Source: Phoronis australis (Eukaryota; Phoronida; Phoronidae). From it: 62,000 bases of DNA. The translations under genes were made by a program, and so were the position numbers. The stretch is from assembly GCA_002633005.1 (NCBI GenBank), contig NMRA01000115.1, forward strand, positions 368,884 through 430,883, in the 5' to 3' direction. The notes beneath the pieces are model-generated. The model was not told the origin of the DNA. It did no database searches and saw only the letters and a program-made list of their open reading frames with translations. Position 1 is the stretch's first letter. Every line of letters begins with the position of its first letter. This document shows, piece after piece, positions 1 through 11,042 of the stretch.

Positions 1-1485
1 CCCCCCCATCCACCCGGGCAACTTTTCGCTCCCCGGACCACCGTCGCCGTACAATATTCAGACTCCTATAGAAACAACTTTGTTCCGGCTGAAGCAGGCA
101 ATTAAAACAAAATTATTCCGGGTGGTTAAAAAGGGTACAGTGTAAATCATAGCGCACTACAAACGACCGCGCGTGGTTTAAAATTGACACGCAGCCTATA
201 TGGTTTTTCCCTCTCATTTTACACAAAAAATCAGCTTTCAAAACACGTTTTTCCTCAATATGTAAAAACCAAATCCCGGCTTAGTTTTATACCTCCGAAA
301 GAAAGTTAACACTAATGACATGCGCGTCGTTTTGTGACTGACCTATTTTTCCCGTACTTATAAGGTATTGATGAGCAAACTCGCCATTACCCGATGAAAA
401 CCTGTACGGAAGGAGTCGGGAATTATTTCGAGGCTATTCATTTCATTGAAAACTAATTGTTGACTACGTAAACAGCATAAGTACCCCATTTTTGTTGTGA
501 AATTTGCACTGAATTGTTTCCTCGCATCCAAATAGGTCATTTGGTTAGGGCATCGTTTCACTGATTTTTTCGACAGATGTTTTTCAAACGTCGAGTTAAG
601 TTGCAAAATTTGGGCTGCAAACAAAAAGCGGAGGGAATTTGCACTCCGAGTTAGTTTGAAGCTTTGACGACTTTGATTATAGTCAGTAACAGGTCAGACC
701 TAGCAAAATTCCGGATACTTTTTCAACGGGCATTTTCTACCTTTTCACATCGCAAACTTAGCTACTCGAATGCGCGAGTCAGTTAGAGAGCACTTATTCA
801 ACTTTCACGTCGGCAACTTGCCTCGCGCTCTAGAGCCTTCCAATGGCGGTCGTGAAGAACAGTTACGCCGTACCTGCATGAACGAAGTCAAATTTGTGAT
901 ATGAAATTTGTGAGTATTTAACGCTGCAGGCAAGAGCATAGTCTAAACATTTTCTCGATGATCTAAAAATTCTACCTTGGCGCGTAAAAATGGCGGGAAA
1001 ATTTTGCGACCTGGCATTTACATGCATGAATGCGAGCTGGATTTTGAAAATGCGACCTGGGATTTTGGCTAGGTCGGAAAATACGACCTGGCAATTTTAA
1101 TAGCGTCGAGCTCTGGTACGGATCATGTATTAGTTATGGGGTAGGTACTTCTTGGATCATCCTTATAACATCCTCTAACCATGTAATAAGGGTTAACAAC
1201 GTGTGAGACCAGGACTTTAATTTCAGTCGAAGCCGACAGTAAGTTAACTATAGGCAGCCCTCCGTCATTGCTCAAAAACCAGAATTTAAGTGTAATCGCG
1301 TTTGCTTGCTCTGAGAAAACACCGACGAGCATGCTCACATTTTTGGGTAAAAGTATACCTAGACCCAATAAAAACTTTGGTCAATGAAGATATAGACTTC
1401 TCTTGTCAATAGTGTCAATGGTGCACATCCTCACGTTCATACGAGCAACTAACTTAATGGAAAAGATTTCCTAGTTTAGATGCCA
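1..1485. other. no recognisable gene
   Basis: About 1.5 kb in which I see no convincing coding potential, RNA gene or structured repeat. The short open frames here have no recognisable domain and no codon pattern unlike background. Confidence 0.5.
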
Positions 1486-1495
1486 CTTTTCCGAA

Positions 1496-2771
1496 GGTTC
1501 GCTCCTCCGAAGGTCCACTACTCCCAGGATTCGCCACCTTCGAAATTTCACTACGATGAATGTCCACAACTCCAAAACCAGACCTCCTACCATTATTATT
1601 TTTTTCTTAAATATAAGCACAGCACCAGGAGTCGCTTCGCATTATATCCAGGTTCTAATTCACACCCTTGCGCCTATTCACTAGTAAGACCGAGCTCAGA
1701 GGAGTAGGAGACGCCTTTGCCAGTGTGCAATGCTCGATTGTCAGCCAGTGAAGCCAGGATTCGAACCCAGGTCTCTCAAACAGGAGTCCCGACCTAAAAC
1801 CATTGAGCCACAGGGTTCATTACTCTGATTGGAGTAGTATCAGACATGAATAAAGTATTGGTATTTGTGTCCATTTAGTAACCATTTAGAGGGCGTTCAA
1901 AAGTTGTCTAGTTCTTAATAGGAATACGTTGATATCAGTGTTTACAAATGAGCTCAATTCCTGTCACTGCCAATCGTGATTCTTGAATCTAATGAACGAC
2001 AAATTCTCAAGCATGGACAACATCTGGGACACGGGTCAGGGCTGCAGCGACCAACGGTTTTAAATTTAAGAAGACTGAATGGCCGGCTCACTGACTTCGT
2101 GAAGACTGTCAGGGACAGGGTAGCCCGCTAACTATATTTAATTTTGCCCCGGCCGCGTGAGTGGTTCCGGTGGGTGAGGTTCAGGCGCAGCGGCCCTAAA
2201 CTTTTCAGTCGCGCTGTGAAATGCATGCGCGAACCCAAGGGGAGGGGGGGCTTGAACGAGCCCTCCGTTTGGCGAAGTGGGTAAAAGGTCCGCCTCGGGG
2301 AAACAAAATGTCCGAGAAAACGAGACAAAAGTCCACTAAAAGGGCGCAGACGCACAGTTCACATACCTGAAGGAGGTGCCCTGTTTTTTTAGTCCTCACG
2401 CTTTTTTGTTGGCAAAAGGTCCACTTTGTCAGAGATTCGAGCCCTCTGCGCTCGGTGCGCCCATGGAAATGATGCTACCTTGACATGGATTTGATGAATG
2501 TATCGTGGTAAATAATTCATCAGTATTCCCACTCCATATTTTTCAAAATCCAATAACGTTCTCATTCTTCCGTGTTCGTAAGACATGCGGGAAATTTCGC
2601 ATGCGCATGAAATCCAAACAAAGTGTTTTAGTACACGAGCGTTATTTTTCGGTATAGGTACACCATTCAGTGTATCTAATAACCGAAGTATCAATAATTT
2701 TTGCATGTAAATTACACATGAGTTGAAAAAGTTGGCCTTTTTGCAGTAGTGAACCTTCGGAATGGCGAACC
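1496..2771. repeat. possible transposon bounded by CTTCGGA-type inverted repeats
   Basis: The 25 bases at 1496-1520 match the reverse complement of 2747-2771 at about 21 positions; the shared core is TCCGAAGGT followed by CACTA. The left side contains several more copies of the CCGAAGGT/CACCTTCGAA motif (to about 1550). A GC-rich tract lies inside at about 2100-2450, and a tRNA-like sequence at 1752-1818. This could be a ~1.3-kb non-autonomous element, or two independent copies of a short dispersed motif. No target-site duplication was found. Confidence 0.3.
1752..1818 (-). repeat. tRNA-like SINE head or tRNA pseudogene
   Basis: Read on the minus strand, this stretch has an A-box-like GTGGCTCAATGG and, about 35 bases later, a B-box-like GGGTTCGAATCC inside a T-arm-like context. 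The acceptor ends do not pair into a seven-base stem, so a working tRNA is unlikely. A tRNA-derived SINE head is the simplest reading. Confidence 0.45.
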
Positions 2772-3224
2772 GAATGGTAAGTAGTGGGCTGTTCCCATTT
2801 CCAACGACATAAGCAACTTAAGAAACACTAAAATTATAAGTAGATAAAAGTTTTGTCAAGTTATTCTACGACTAAATATTTCTGTTCGAGTAGGTGTAAT
2901 CGCTCATTTAACCATGCCTGATTTGAAAATTTGACAGGAAGTAACGCGAGAACGTTTTGGACCTCATTGCATCCGAATTGAGTCCCGTTCTTTGCGAGCA
3001 ACCGTCACGGCATCCTCATCTCTGGTATTACTTATTCTGTCTCATATCAACAACACAGAGCTGAGAGTTATCGTTGTGTATACAAATTCCACTTTCCCCT
3101 TATAAAGCTGCGTCAACCGTTGGCCTTAATGAAAACTCCACAGTGTTGACGTTTGTAAAATTTCAAAGGTCCACCGTTCAACAAATTCGAACCACACCCT
3201 GCGCAATGCTGGCTACGGGTCTGT

Positions 3225-3560
3225 ACTCTACTAATCCCAACTTACCTCATCTTATCCTGCCATCACCATGCGAGTCTGTTGTCCTTCAACACAGCTTAGT
3301 TGAAATTAGTTGTACCATCTAATCCCAAGTTATCTCAACTTTTCGGCTTATCACCATGCCCTCTGTTGTTCTTCAACACAGTTTAGTTGAATTTTAACTG
3401 ATTGCCCAGGATTGCCAACTGATCAAGCAATCGCGCGGCTATCTAGCTGTTGTCAAATGTTTAGATGTATCAGTTAATTGTGCCAGTTGCCATCCGTTGT
3501 CAAAAGTTTAGTTGAATCCAAGTAATCCCAATTTATCCCAACCTATCCAGCTCTGATCTA
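3225..3560. repeat. imperfect repeats with AATCCCAA and CAACACAG motifs
   Basis: Three diverged segments (about 3225-3325, 3326-3400 and 3480-3560) share the order 'taatcccaactta', 'caccatgc', 'gttgt(c/t)cttcaacacag', 'tttagttgaa'. They lie just upstream of the 105-bp array and share its TAGTTGAA word, so they may be an older or inverted offshoot of that satellite. Nothing suggests coding. Confidence 0.4.
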
Positions 3561-3589
3561 TTCAACTAATTGAATAATTCTACCAGTTG

Positions 3590-4475
3590 TAGCGCCATCT
3601 GGAGTATTACTGACATAGTGAGAAAGAGGGACCTGAGAGTCACTGACTTGTCTGTAGGTGGCACAACGATTAGTGGGATTGGTTGAATTACTTGAACTGC
3701 GTGTTTGGTGTGAATTTCCGTAGGTAGCGCAGCGATTAGTGGGAATAGTTAAATTAATTGAAATGCGTATTAATTTTTGTGCCCCTCAAGTTGTGAAACT
3801 TTTGCTGACGTCCTGTACATTATTTGTCTCTTACATGTGAAAATGTTGCTGACGCCATTTACCTAACTACCAGCCCACATACATGTATGGCGTATCGATT
3901 AGTCGGAATAGTTGAATAAGTTGAAATGTGTGTTCTGTGTCTCTCATGTTGTGAGCCTGTTGCTGACAGTCATGTTTGTTATCAGACTGGAGGAGCGGCG
4001 ATTAGTGGCAAGAGATGAATAAGTTGAAATGCGTGTTCAGTATCTCTAAAATTGTGAGCCTGTTGTCGACATCATGTACGTTATCTACCTGCCTGAAGGT
4101 GGTGCAGCGATTAGTGGGAATAATTGAATTAGTTAAAATGTGGTGTCTGAAAAGGTGTGAACATTTTGTTGATGTTCTATTTATTATCAGCCTGCCCGCA
4201 GATGGCACAGCGATTGGTGGAAATAGTTGAACAAGTTGAAGTACGGGTTCTGTGTCTCGATAGTAGTGAGCGTGTTGGTGACACCATGTTTGTAATCACC
4301 TAACCAGCATTCTGTGCATCTATAGTTGTGAGGTTGTAGCTGACGTCGGTAAACCTAACTTTATCTACTTGTTATTTAGTGAATTCCCACAGGAAGCGCA
4401 GCGATACATGGGAATAGTTGAATTATTCGAAAAGCATGTTCTGTGTCTCTGTAATTGTGAGCTTGCTGCTGACGG
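3590..4475. repeat. diverged ~105-bp tandem satellite
   Basis: Units start near 3666, 3732, 3896, 3999, 4108, 4211 and 4401, each with the block 'gcgattagtgggaatagttg' or a close variant. This is followed by 'aattagttgaaatgcg', 'gttctgtgtctc', 'gttgtgagcctgttgctgac' and a tail near 'atgtttgttatc'. The clean spacings are 103-109 bp; larger gaps hold decayed units (about 4300 and 3790-3880). The two short frames at 4002-4230 on opposite strands are shadows of this repeat. The array is cut on the right by a hAT-like element, and array-like sequence (TGACATCATTGACAT) resumes beyond it at 5455. Confidence 0.75.
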
Positions 4476-5454
4476 CAGTGGCGGATCTAGGATATCACAA
4501 GGGGGCGCCCAACATTTTGTCTGTAAACATTTGGTCCAAGCACGATTGTAGATGTGCATAGCACCGAATGGGGAGAGGTCGGGAAATTTTTCTGTTTTTT
4601 CCTCTAAAAATCAAGCATTTTCCTTGATTCCCGAAGTATTATCCAAGAAAAAAGGAAAAAAAAAGAAAAATACGAAGAATGTGTCAACCAGCAAAAATCG
4701 CAGGTACCACGGATTCGAACTCACGACCTTGCTAGTTAAGCGCGCGTGCTTTACCCCTGCACCACCACAATTTAAGTCTCAATTTGACACTAAGAGATCT
4801 ACTTATTTATGGTCCACAGCGTTTGCGCGCGAAAACTCCTTCTTTTTGAAATGCTTATTACATATTTTTTGTGCAATCAGTTCGTAACAAATTTGTTGTA
4901 TTTAAAATAGTCTTCAATTGCTCAAAAGACCAAATCCGTTTTTTGTGTTGGCAATAATGACGCGATTGCTTTGGAAATCGTCTTTTAAGTTAAGGTTTGA
5001 CAAAGAGAGAATTATGAGTTTCTGAGTGATTCACTAAAGCTTCGATTAAAATTGACATCTTACCAGCAGCTTCTGTTTTTTCACCATCACTCAAATTCCA
5101 GTTTCTTTAAAAAATGAAGTAATTTTCTTCATTGCACAGTGGAGCAGACGACGGAAACGGAGTCGTAGTGCCCAGCGTCACTGCCGGTCGCCTGAGATAT
5201 CGCGGGAGAGCCTAGACTTAGCCATAGTTCCGTTACGATTGCGACGTGTTCCGAATTTGACACTTGAAATTGGATCTGAGCCCCCCCCCCAAAAAAAAAT
5301 TAAAACTCCACACATTTAAATCTTGTTTCAGCCGCATAATTTTAATTACCGGGGTTAATTAATAAATTCAACATTTCCCTACGCTCTTGCTGTTTTATTT
5401 TTTTTTGCGGCAGCCAAGGGGGGGGGGGCGGGCACCCCCCTAAATCCGCCTATG
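4476..5454. mobile_element. hAT-like non-autonomous transposon, copy 1
   Basis: The left end is CAGTGGCGGATCTAGG and the right end, read inward on the other strand, is CATAGGCGGATTTA, giving short imperfect terminal inverted repeats followed by G-rich and C-rich tracts. Such GGCGGAT ends are typical of hAT-like MITEs in animals. The ~980-bp interior has no transposase frame, only a tRNA-like segment (4703-4768) and AT-rich sequence. A second copy, in the opposite orientation, lies at 34082-35178. No matching 8-bp target duplication is visible: the flanks are GCTGACGG and TGACATCA. Confidence 0.65.
4703..4768 (-). repeat. tRNA-like segment inside hAT-like copy 1
   Basis: On the minus strand this shows an A-box-like TGGTGCAGGGGTAAAGC and a B-box-like GAGTTCGAATCC in tRNA-like spacing. 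The same segment is found at 34834-34898 in the second copy, so it is part of the transposon family and not a chance insertion in one copy. A- and T-rich runs sit next to it in both copies. Confidence 0.5.
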
Positions 5455-5597
5455 TGACATCATTGACATTTGCGGGCCAGTCCGGGAGCGTTTAAATAAA
5501 GGCTTACGTGTTTGTGTTGAGTTGTTTAGAATCCAGTAATTACCGTTTAAATGTTAATTAGTAAAGTGCATTCTGGGAATAACACCCTTCCACTAAA
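5455..5597 (+). other. possible LTR end and leader of the Gypsy relic
   Basis: Between the hAT-like element and the gag start there are about 140 bases with an AATAAA signal (about 5496) and a leader ending directly before the gag ATG. A 3' LTR match was not found after 20640, so LTR boundaries cannot be fixed. Confidence 0.25.
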
Positions 5598-6300
5598 ATG
5601 GATTTTGAAAAGTATATGGCGCAAGCGAAACAATTCGGTTATACCGGTGAAGAATTAAGGAAGTGCGCAGAGGGGCTCTTGCGACAAGCCTTGGAGCGTG
5701 AAGAGCGCGCCCACAAACGGGAACAGGGACAGGCAGAGCGTGCCCATAAACAAGAGCTGGAAACGGCAGAGATTGCAGAGCGTGCTCATTATAAACGTGA
5801 ACTAGAGCAAGCTGAATACGAACATATGCTCGAGCAAGAACGAGCCAAGCGGGCCCAAGCTACTGAGATTGAGAAGCAAAAGACACTGCAACTCCAGATT
5901 GAGCTCAAAGCGACGCCAAGTGGTGGGGCTTCAAGCAGTGGTGTACGTACCAGCCGTCCCAAACTGCTAAGGCTCCACGAACATGTCGATGACATGGATG
6001 CCTTCCTAGCCCGATTTGAGACGTTCGCCACAAGCCAGAAGTGGGATAAATTGGAGTGGGCTATGGACTTGAGTCCATTATTGACAGATGAATGCCTACA
6101 GGAGTTCAAGAACATGTTGTCCAACCAAATTAAAAACTACGACCAACTAAAGGTGGCGCTGCTGCACAGGCATAAACTAACTGAAGATGGGTTCCGACGG
6201 AAGTTCAGAGTCCAAGCCTGAAAAGGGTGAAAACGTGTTCCAATGGGGCTATTCGACGTGGTGTCGCTGCTGTATTAGTGGAGATTGAATTGAGCATGCG
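5598..6300 (+). pseudogene. Ty3/Gypsy gag, N-terminal half (broken)
   Basis: The frame starts at 5598 (MDFEKYMAQA) and gives 207 residues before a stop. Residues ~25-105 are a charged coiled coil rich in RAHK, ERA and QE. Residues ~120-207 match the capsid-type gag region of Gypsy elements that carry a retroviral-capsid/SCAN-like fold, with the typical order DAFLARFE, WA..LSPLLT, and LTEDGFRRKF at the end. A one-base shift near 6205 moves the reading frame, which then continues for about ten recognisable residues to roughly 6250 before similarity ends. The rest of gag appears 8 kb downstream at 14340, starting at nearly the same point of the protein. Gag would package element RNA in cytoplasmic particles. 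This copy is dead. Confidence 0.75.
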
Positions 6301-6458
6301 TCGCTGTCTACATGTAGGCCTTAACAGCTTGTAAAAAGTCGGAATTGTTATCAAAATACGTGGTCGCGCTAATCCTTATTGTTGTTATACATGTATTCCC
6401 GGGTGCAAGTCTTCGACAGGTGGTCACAAATTCCCAAAAGACCTAAGGTTACTACAGT

Positions 6459-6600
6459 ATGGGCGGCGCAGCACTGAAAAAAGTGGGGGCTAAAGCCCCT
6501 CAGCCCCCTGTGGCGCACCGCCTAGACCACGTGCGGCGTAGAACTGAAAAAGTGGAGGCTATAGCCCCCCCCCCAGCCCCCTATGGTGCGCCACCAATTT
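6459..6600. repeat. 70-bp direct duplication with GGCGGCGCA / TGCGCCACC ends
   Basis: Two units, about 6459-6529 and 6530-6600, share (G/T)GCGGCG, 'actgaaaaa', GGCTA(A/T)AGCCCC, AGCCCCCT and GGTG/GGCGCACC. Each unit is nearly self-complementary at its ends (GGCGGCGCA against TGCGCCACC), as in a short MITE that was duplicated. The 60-codon frame across it is low-complexity and not a gene. Confidence 0.45.
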
Positions 6601-7585
6601 ACAGGCGTGGAGAATTGCGGTCAAAAGGGTCAACCAAGTGACAAAAATTGTGTAGATGCCGAAGCCTCACGCCCCGTGTGTGCTCAATGCATTTTCATTA
6701 AGAGACTACATAATCACGTTACTTGGTAAGTTTTTAGCAATTAAGTTTCCATCGACGTCGCTCAGTGATATTATCCCCGCCAGTTACCGCACTGAATAAC
6801 GGGTTTATTCAGTGGAACTAAATGTTCAGAAACTCACCCGGCACCCAGATGGTAGGCTAGCAGCACATATCTACATATTGTCCTGGGTGGGAGTGCTCCC
6901 AATATAAGAGGTGTATGGAACGTAACACTCAGAAATCAAGGGTGACTTTTTCACAGTAGTTACTCTTCAAAACTATGCTATGTCCCATAAAATTCTCTAG
7001 ATGAGTGTGTTTCCTTATTTTCTAACGGATCCAACTCCCAGGACTACCAAATTATAGTTACCGAATTACATGAATGAGCTATTCAGTAAATTGATAACAC
7101 TGCATTGGAATAAATATTCACACCTAGAATGAATTTTATTTGTTGAGATCAGAAACGCGTTATAGGTGCCATGAAAACTACACATTCTTAAACACTTTTA
7201 GCCTTTTTCACATATTTTAAATTAGATCTTAAATAAGGCTTGGGTACAACGATTATTAGTTTTTACATATAAACATTAAGATGAAATGTCAAGCAAGTTC
7301 TGCCTTACAAAAGTAGTTTTGTCTTGTGTTTTCTTTTATAATTTGCTAATATTTCTCTGACTATTCTGTTACAGGTGAGAGAAAGCGGCTGAAACCAGCC
7401 GCCTTACCGTCTATTTTAACTTTCGACGAAGTAAAAAGCTGTCCTTCAGCAATAACCTGATGGAATTAAACCTTTCCATTCAGAAATTCAGCCCTTGATA
7501 TCCCTGATTGCGAAAATTACAATTATTTTTAACAAATAATGTTGTTCCGTTATATGTATGTGGTTGTTCAGTTTGCCATTTCGTT
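6601..7585. other. no recognisable gene
   Basis: AT-rich, nothing identified. A short GAAAGCGGCTGAAACC(A)GCCGC hairpin lies at about 7380-7402. Confidence 0.45.
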
Positions 7586-7589
7586 TTTA

Positions 7590-7830
7590 AATACACTGAT
7601 TATCGCTGTAAAAGACTCGAAGCTGCTCGAGAGAAACGCCACTCAGCAGCATCCACCACTGTTACCACGACGGAGTTCCAATGCCCCACCTGTTCTCGAC
7701 TCTGCGCGTCAAGACTGGGACTGCAGAGCCATCTTCGTGTACATAGACGATGAGACACACAACCTACGTCATCTTCGAACCCGAAGGACTACCAACACAC
7801 TGATTATTCTCGAATCTTGTGCATAGCAGA
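7590..7830 (+). mobile_element. 3' end of a non-LTR retrotransposon (C2H2 tail)
   Basis: The frame ending at 7753 closes with a C2H2 finger of the form C-P-T-C-(x)12-H-(x)3-H (FQCPTCSRLCASRLGLQSHL). Single fingers with the C.SR.GL.SHLR.H pattern are common at the C-terminus of LINE ORF2 proteins in marine invertebrates. The preceding residues (EAAREKRH) suit the basic stretch before that finger. The sequence just after the stop (GTCATCTTCGAACCCGAAGG) also resembles the short 3' UTR of such LINEs. The rest of the element is missing, so this is a 5'-truncated relic. A host zinc-finger exon is less likely. Confidence 0.5.
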
Positions 7831-8216
7831 TTCTTATCGAGCTACGATTAAAAGCATACTTTGCTTGCATGTGGAACTTTTGTTTTAGACAAGTTAACAC
7901 AAAACTCAAAACTGTTCAAAGGCCTTCTTAAGAAAGCTCTAAAAATAGTTCCAGACGTAAACAAATCAAATGCAATCAAAGGGAATACTTCGTTTTTGTC
8001 GCCGGACATTTCTATAGGTTAACAGGAAAATGACAATTCGCAAGCGTAATCGGTTATCACTTCAGCTTTATAAAGAAACAGCACAACTGCACTGTATGGG
8101 GCTTTAAAACTGAAGAAATAGTGTGGTTTTGATAATTAGTGACAAACTTGCCTGTTGATGAAAATTTTTTTCGATCATCAAAGTGGAACAACAACGGGCT
8201 TTTTACTGACAATAAG

Positions 8217-8372
8217 ACAATCGATGCAGTCCATGAACGTCATTTCCGCATAATGCGTACCAAGTTGACAATCGATGCAGACCATGAACGTCATTTCCGC
8301 ATAATGCGTACCAAGTTGACAATCGATGCAGACCATGAACGTCATTTCCGCATAATGCGTACCAAGTTGAAA
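8217..8372. repeat. 51-bp minisatellite, three copies, frame-preserving
   Basis: Three near-identical 51-bp units (starting near 8219, 8270 and 8321), each beginning 'acaatcgatgcag' and ending 'cgtaccaagttg'. The first differs from the others by a single base (gtcc for gacc). 51 is a multiple of three, so the + frame 8139-8387 reads a 17-residue repeat containing HERHFRIMRTKL, and an opposite-strand frame stays open too. Openness on both strands follows from the period and is not proof of coding. Confidence 0.8.
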
Positions 8373-8389
8373 AGTTTTTACCATTAGTA

Positions 8390-9595
8390 TAAAGCGTTTC
8401 TTCTAAAAGGAAGTTAATGTCACTCAGTGAGAAAGGACAGGTATTTATAACAGAAGCTTTTGGTTTTCATTTCTCTGGGATAGAGTATCAATGGCCTGTA
8501 GAAGCACTTGTAAAAAGGTTCAATTTATAGGCACGTGGCTTTCCTTCATGTAACCTCATTCAACCTCAATAAAGTCCACAATTTGATCCTTTAAGGTAAA
8601 AACAACATCATATCACTTGACTCGCTTTGTACCCAAAATCTGACCCTGAACTAGACCAGAGTGTTACTAGGTCTTCTTTAGCATCAGACCCTAATATTTC
8701 TTCGAGGAAAGGAAATAAGCCATTGTTGTCCACATATGACTGATGGCCTGTGAAAGAGCATCCACACCAATGAGGCTGGCTGGTGCGTCAGTCAGATATA
8801 GTTCCTCTTCACACACAAACAATCCTCTGGCACATTTTCGTATGGCAAGTTAGTACTGCGATTCATATTTCTCCAGAGCTCCTTTCTCGTGCATTGTGCC
8901 ATGCAGCACTGCTGGTGTGTGGACGCAAGCTGTGGGAAGAGAAAGGAGTAACAAAGCTTGTCTATATTGCGGCTTGAAGTGGTCTTAAAAATGTCACTGA
9001 ACCTGGAACAAATATTGAAACATGAATGATCAAGTTCGTTAGGTTGGGTAAAAAATGTTGCCCTTGTTTTTCAAAAATATGATATGGTAACTGCTTTATA
9101 ATTTCACACAGATTAAATAATTACTATTTTCAGGAAGCAAGCAAACATGAAAACAACGGCAACTGAGCAGTAAACTTGTAACATCTTCTGGAAAAAGTTA
9201 AAAAACAACAATTTTTGATATTTTAATTTCTTAGGAACCGGCGCCTGAGCTGTGAGTTGCAGACGATATAAAATTCAGCAATTGAAAACTGAGGGAAAGT
9301 GTCTATAATTAACAGTTTGTTCCAGATTTTACGTTTAGGGCCTATATTCGGAAAGTTTGATGATCGAAGCGGCTGAAGACGTCGAGTCGACATTGACCTA
9401 CCTTTTAAACTTTCCATATCAGAGGTCGCTGTTGAAGTAGTGCGGGAGGTGAATACGGAAAACTTTGTTACATGGCCGTACTTCCCTCGACAGATTCAAC
9501 GCGCGCGGGATCAAATACATTATACCACATACTGAACGAGAAACAATGCAATGAATCGATTTACCTTTCTCGACTCGCCTCGGCTTTGTAACTAC
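8390..9595. other. no recognisable gene
   Basis: Nothing identified except two copies of 'cagattcaacgcgcg(c/t)gggat(c/a)aaatacattatacca' at about 9490-9531 and 9604-9645, which belong to the start of the SINE-like repeat that follows. Confidence 0.4.
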
Positions 9596-9599
9596 TTTC

Positions 9600-10041
9600 T
9601 ATGTCAGATTCAACGCGCGTGGGATAAAATACATTATACCACAATATTAGCGTCAAATGGCAGATATAACCGTGTAATAACCCATAAAGTTCTCTTACTA
9701 GTGAGATAACGATTTGGCGGGAAACCCAGGACGGGGTCGAACCCGGGACCCTAATATTGCTCGTCGCCGACTTTACCACTACACCACGCAGCGACTCACG
9801 TCATCAAGAGTGAAAATAGAATACTTAAATGAGCACGCGCAATAATCGCACGTTCAACAAACCGCATTGTACTGTACTTTTACGCTACGAAAAATAAGAC
9901 ACATAATTTCCATAAAAATGATATCTTAATTCGGTGAAATTTTTCTCTCATGTCCTCTTACTTGTAAATCACCGATCTCTACTTTGAATGCGGGTATCGT
10001 GTCGTCAGGATCTTTGACTTGAGAATTATATTCAGTTACCA
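9600..10041 (-). repeat. SINE-like repeat, diverged copy with tRNA-like head
   Basis: On the minus strand a tRNA-like head at about 9795-9726 has an A-box-like GTGGTGTAGTGGTAAAGT and a B-box-like GGGTTCGACCCC, followed by 'gtttcccgcc' and a palindrome-bearing body. A ~200-bp tail at 9838-10041 is shared with 10840-11042. The copy ends at the single N at 10043. Confidence 0.6.
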
Positions 10042-10043
10042 GN

Positions 10044-11042
10044 CCATGTAATATTCTATATTTATACCACAATATTAGCCTCGAATGGCAGATACAACCG
10101 TGTGATAACCCATAAAGTTATCTCACTAGTGAGATAACATTTTGGCGGGAAACCGAGGCCGGTTTCGACCCCGGGCCTCAAGAGTTTCGAGTCGCCGACT
10201 TTGCCACTACACCACTCAGCAGCTGACGTCATCGAACGTGAAAATATAATACTTAATGAGCTAACGCCCCTCGGGAGATAATTCACCAAAATCCACTCGG
10301 GCTCTAGATAACGGGGGATAACGACTTCGCCATGTAATATTCTATATTTATACCACAATATTAGCCTCGAATGGCAGATACAACCGTGTGATAACCCATA
10401 AAGTTATCTCACTAGTGAGATAACATTTTGGCGGGAAACCGAGGCCGGTTTCGACCCCGGGCCTCAAGAGTTTCGAGTCGCCGACTTTGCCACTACACCA
10501 CTCAGCAGCTGACGTCATCGAACGTGAAAATATAATACTTAATGAGCTAACGCCCCTCGGGAGATAATTCACCAAAATCCACTCGGGCTCTAGATAACGG
10601 GGGATAACGACTTCGCCATGTAATATTCTATATTTATACCACAATATTAGCCTCGAATGGCAGATACAACCGTGTGATAACCCATAAAGTTATCTCACTA
10701 GTGAGATAACATTTTGGCGGGAAACCGAGGCCGGTTTCGACCCCGGGCCTCAAGAGTTTCGAGTCGCCGACTTTACCACTACACCACTCAGCAGCTGACG
10801 TCATCGAACGTGAAAATATAATACTTAATGAGCTCGCGCAACAATCGCATGTTCAGCAAAGGGCATTGCACCGACATTTATACGTTGTGAAAAACAAGAC
10901 GCATAATTTCCATAAAAACGATATTTTTATTCAGTGAAATTTTTCTTTCGTGTTCTCTCACTTGTAAATCACCGATCTCCAATTTGAATGCGGGTATCGT
11001 GTAGTCGGGATCCTTTGACTTGAGCATTATAGTCAGTTACTA
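10044..11042 (-). repeat. 286-bp SINE-like unit repeated in tandem
   Basis: The word CCATGTAATATTCTATATTT starts at 10044, 10330 and 10616, exactly 286 bp apart. The first two units look identical, and the third runs into the tail shared with 9838-10041. Each unit holds the tRNA-like A/B-box head in reverse (GCCACTACACCACTCAGC and GGTTTCGACCCCGGG) and a perfect 22-bp palindrome centred on ACTAGT (inner 20: TTATCTCACTAGTGAGATAA). The two identical 98-codon minus-strand frames over the units are repeat shadows. Because the array begins right at an assembly N, an assembly artefact must be considered. Confidence 0.75.

Noticed and set aside
4002-4230. Overlapping opposite-strand frames of ~70 codons
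   Set aside because: Both lie in the diverged 105-bp satellite.
8217-8372. CRISPR-like array
   Set aside because: Units are directly adjacent without unique spacers, and the DNA is eukaryotic.
10062-10644. Two identical 98-codon minus-strand proteins
   Set aside because: They are the same 286-bp SINE-like unit read twice; no protein motif and both include the tRNA-like head.
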